Shown: one piece after another, positions 54,905 to 57,296 of the stretch | How the letters are laid out: each line of letters starts with the position of its first letter | Numbering within the stretch: the stretch's first letter is position 1 | Assembly: GCA_024636505.1 (NCBI GenBank) | Contig: JAGXGY010000035.1 | Coordinates: 1 to 57,296, forward strand | Direction of reading: 5' to 3' | Origin: Methylobacter sp. | GTDB taxonomy: Bacteria; Pseudomonadota; Gammaproteobacteria; Methylococcales; Methylomonadaceae | DNA: 57,296 nt | Program-made: the position numbers and the translations under genes | The notes under the pieces: model-generated | Told to the model about the DNA's origin: nothing | The model's input: the letters and a program-made list of their open reading frames with translations, nothing else | Database searches by the model: none

Positions 54905-57133
54905 TCAATACAAATCCACCGGATCGACGTCCAGCGACCAGCGTACCTTGTTTGCCTGTTTGAGCTTTTCGATTTTCGGCATCAGCACATCAAGCAAGGC
55001 ATGCAACTCCGGTCGCCTACTGCTCTGAAACAGCAATTGATAGCGATACAGACCGGCCCGTCTGGCCATCGGCGCCGCAACCGGCCCCAAAATATGAGTA
55101 TGTTCCTTGCTGTGCTGCTGCCCCAACTTGACAACCGCATCCAGAAACCGCTTCGGCATCTCGGCATCTGCGGCCTGCACTCTTAATAAAGCCTGATAAC
55201 TGAACGGCGGCAACGACGCATCTTTCCGCTCCGCCAACGCGGTTCTGGCAAAGCTGCTATATCCCCGGGAGATCAGCGTTGTTAATAAAGGATGCTCCGG
55301 CTGCCGGGTTTGCATGATGACTCTGCCGGGTTTTTCCGCGCGACCGGCGCGACCTGAGACCTGCACGATCATTTGCGCCAGTTTTTCCGGGGCATGAAAA
55401 TCAATGCTGAACAGGCCGCTGTCCACATCCAATATCGCCACCAAGGTCACATTGGGAAAATGATGGCCTTTCGCCAGCATTTGCGTACCCAGAATAATAT
55501 CGACTTCGCCCTGATTGATTCGCTGCAAATAATTTTCCAATGCGCCTTTGCGCTGCGTAGAATCGCGATCCAGGCGAACAATCGTTTTATCGGCAAATAA
55601 TTCCGCCAGCACTTTTTCCACCCGTTCGGTACCCAATCCTAACGGCGTCAGCTCTCCTGTTTTACAGGCAGGACATTGCCCGATCAAACGCTGTTCCTGT
55701 GCACAGTGATGACAGCGCAATATTCCCTCATCCCGATGAATCACCAGATTGGCATCGCAACGCCGACAACGCGCCACCCAGCCGCAACCGTGACAAATCA
55801 GCGTCGGCGCAAACCCTCGCCGATTTAAAAATAATAAGACCTGTTCGTTTTTGGCCAGGGTTTTATGCATCTCGGCAACCAGCGCCTCGGACAGACCCTC
55901 CTGCATCCTCTTGTTTCTGATGTCCAATAGCTGCAACAGCGGCGCGGTGGCATTCCCTGCCCTTTCCGGCAAATGCAGCAAGCGGTAACGTTTATTATCG
56001 ACATTATGCAGACTTTCCAGCGCCGGCGTTGCCGAACCCAGCAATACCGGAATATTTAACAACTTGGCGCGCACCACCGCCACATCGCGGGCCGAAAAAC
56101 GAAAGCCTTCCTGTTGCTTGAACGAGGCATCATGCTCTTCATCGAGAATAATCAGGCCGGGATTTTTTAACGGCGTAAACAGCGCAGACCGGGTACCCAA
56201 CAAAATGGCACATTGACCCCGCTGCATGTTAAGCCAGGCACTGCTTCGCTGCCGGTCGGTCAGTTTGGAATGGGAAAGGGCAATGCTGACGGTAAAGCGT
56301 TGCCGGAAGCGCTCTTCAAGTTGGGGCGTCAGGGTGATTTCCGGCAACAACACCAACACCTGCTGCCCCCGTTCCAGCACGGTACGGATAATCTGCATAT
56401 ACACTTCGGTTTTGCCGCTGCCGGTCACCCCCTCCAGCAAGAACACGCCAAACTGCCCCAGACGACCAGATACCGCATCTATCGCCGCTTGCTGCTGCGG
56501 ATTACAGTGCAGCGCATCGTTTCTGACGATCGGTTCCCGGCTATTGATTCCGGGCTCTGCAGCGGCAAACTGCAGTAAGCCCTTATCCAGCAGCTGCTTT
56601 GCAGCGTTGCGCCAGTTTTGATTCCACGCGGAAAGCTCCGCTTCGGACAGACTGTTGGCGTGAATTTGAAATTTTTCCAGTACGCTTTTTTGTTTGGGCG
56701 AGCGCTTCAATTGCTCGCTAGCAAGCCCCTTACCCGTCTCGGTCAAGGCATAACGCTTTTCTGTTTGCATAAGCGTCGATTTGCCCTGGCGCAGCGCCGC
56801 AGGAAACGCAGCGCTGAAAACTTCGCCCAACGGATGATGGTAATAACGACTGGCCCAATGCAACAGCGCCACGTCTTTTACTGACAACAAGGGTTTTTGG
56901 TCCAGTATCCGTTCGACGCGTTTTAATTTACCGATGGCTATATCGCTCTGCTCAACGCATTCGACCAGAAAAGCGATTTTTTTAGCGTTGCCAAAAGGCA
57001 CTTCCAGACGAACACCCGGTTTGATAGCCGTCATCTCGATATTATCCGGCGCCAGATAATCGAATAACCGATAAACAGGCAGTGCAATAGCCACCCTGAA
57101 AATCAGCTCATTGTCATGTTGCAACTTAGCCAT
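54905..57133 (-). CDS. priA: Primosomal protein PriA (replication restart helicase)
   Basis: DEAH-type 3'-5' helicase that reloads DnaB at stalled forks. Seen: Walker A GVTGSGKTEVY, DEEHDASFKQQ (Walker B), zinc-binding region with CHGCGWVARCRRC, CHHCAQEQ and CPACKTG, and RAGRAEKPGRVIMQTRQPEHPLL. It has 742 residues. The N-terminal half (about 1-200) binds the fork. Confidence 0.97.
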   Translation of the reverse strand: MAKLQHDNELIFRVAIALPVYRLFDYLAPDNIEMTAIKPGVRLEVPFGNAKKIAFLVECVEQSDIAIGKLKRVERILDQKPLLSVKDVALLHWASRYYHHPLGEVFSAAFPAALRQGKSTLMQTEKRYALTETGKGLASEQLKRSPKQKSVLEKFQIHANSLSEAELSAWNQNWRNAAKQLLDKGLLQFAAAEPGINSREPIVRNDALHCNPQQQAAIDAVSGRLGQFGVFLLEGVTGSGKTEVYMQIIRTVLERGQQVLVLLPEITLTPQLEERFRQRFTVSIALSHSKLTDRQRSSAWLNMQRGQCAILLGTRSALFTPLKNPGLIILDEEHDASFKQQEGFRFSARDVAVVRAKLLNIPVLLGSATPALESLHNVDNKRYRLLHLPERAGNATAPLLQLLDIRNKRMQEGLSEALVAEMHKTLAKNEQVLLFLNRRGFAPTLICHGCGWVARCRRCDANLVIHRDEGILRCHHCAQEQRLIGQCPACKTGELTPLGLGTERVEKVLAELFADKTIVRLDRDSTQRKGALENYLQRINQGEVDIILGTQMLAKGHHFPNVTLVAILDVDSGLFSIDFHAPEKLAQMIVQVSGRAGRAEKPGRVIMQTRQPEHPLLTTLISRGYSSFARTALAERKDASLPPFSYQALLRVQAADAEMPKRFLDAVVKLGQQHSKEHTHILGPVAAPMARRAGLYRYQLLFQSSRRPELHALLDVLMPKIEKLKQANKVRWSLDVDPVDLY

Positions 57134-57143
57134 AATGCTTGAA

Positions 57144-57296
57144 TTATTTTTGATGTTTTAACCATTTTGTCCGTAAATCCCCTTCCTTCAGGTGGGGGAT
57201 ATAAGGATGCTCTTGATTTTTCATGTGCATCCGCGTACGATTTTTCCCGTGCTGATAATTCAGCCTGCCGGAGGGAATATCCGGTACTGCCAGTCG
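57144..57296 (-). other. Partial ORF / edge repeat, right copy
   Basis: An open frame from the window edge to TAA at 57144 (50 codons) contains HPYIPHLKE followed by LRTKW, inverted relative to the left-edge copy (120-194). The repeat core (57168-57215) forms a clear hairpin with CCCC/GGGG and CCT/AGG stems. Further hairpins GCTGA-TAAT-TCAGC and CCGGA-GGGAATA-TCCGG lie beyond it. Either a protein C-terminus continues outside the window or this is a decayed mobile-element end. Confidence 0.35.

Overview
The window is a stretch of gammaproteobacterial chromosome made almost entirely of conserved housekeeping genes. The evidence is the complete division and cell wall (dcw) cluster, the rsmI / lpoA-yraN-diaA block, bamD divergent from rluD-pgeF, and a Lpp-type lipoprotein. 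The genes together suggest a methylotroph or methanotroph-like lineage such as Methylococcales, but no diagnostic C1 gene is present, so that placement is only an inference.

Layout from left to right: a short repeat-bearing edge (1-221); clpB with a heat-shock type promoter; phoR and phoB with a Pho box and a 39-codon ORF coupled between them; a Met/His-rich exported protein; a hairpin-rich repeat island (about 6060-6400); and a bidirectional NAD-reducing [NiFe] hydrogenase operon read on the minus strand (hoxF-hoxU-hoxY-[antitoxin-toxin]-hoxH-hoxW-[repeat ORF]-hypA-hypB). Next come dciA and then the dcw cluster on the minus strand (mraZ-rsmH-ftsL-ftsI-murE-murF-mraY-murD-ftsW-murG-murC-murB-ddl-ftsQ-ftsA-ftsZ-lpxC), with a well-formed mra promoter and three MraZ boxes. 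RNase P RNA and rsmI lie upstream of it. The plus-strand block lpoA-yraN-diaA and a FAD-linked oxidase follow. After that come a flavin reductase, nadC and a DUF1631-like gene, then ampD, then ribF-ileS-lspA, then an L,D-transpeptidase and a Lpp-like lipoprotein. The right end carries a phosphoglucomutase, a ZIP metal transporter, rluD-pgeF, bamD, priA, and an edge repeat resembling the one at the left end.

How the genes work together: the dcw genes make lipid II and the septal machinery. lpoA, ampD, the L,D-transpeptidase and the Lpp-like protein add synthesis control, recycling and outer-membrane tethering. The Hox enzyme couples H2 to NAD(H), HypA and HypB insert its nickel and HoxW matures its large subunit.

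The most unusual feature is a set of small modular hairpin repeats that sit inside, or in frame with, coding sequence. Related palindromic units lie in the MurF interdomain linker, in the cytoplasmic tail of FtsI and at the RibF C-terminus. A different 63-bp hairpin unit, present three times, forms an ORF that fits exactly between hoxW and hypA and keeps overlapping stop/start junctions on both sides. This resembles protein-coding palindromic elements such as those of Rickettsia, but here it affects essential cell wall genes. Other points to check are a YoeB-type toxin-antitoxin pair inside the hydrogenase operon, two small coupled ORFs (phoB/phoR and before murB), and an unusual 404-bp gap between murC and murB.
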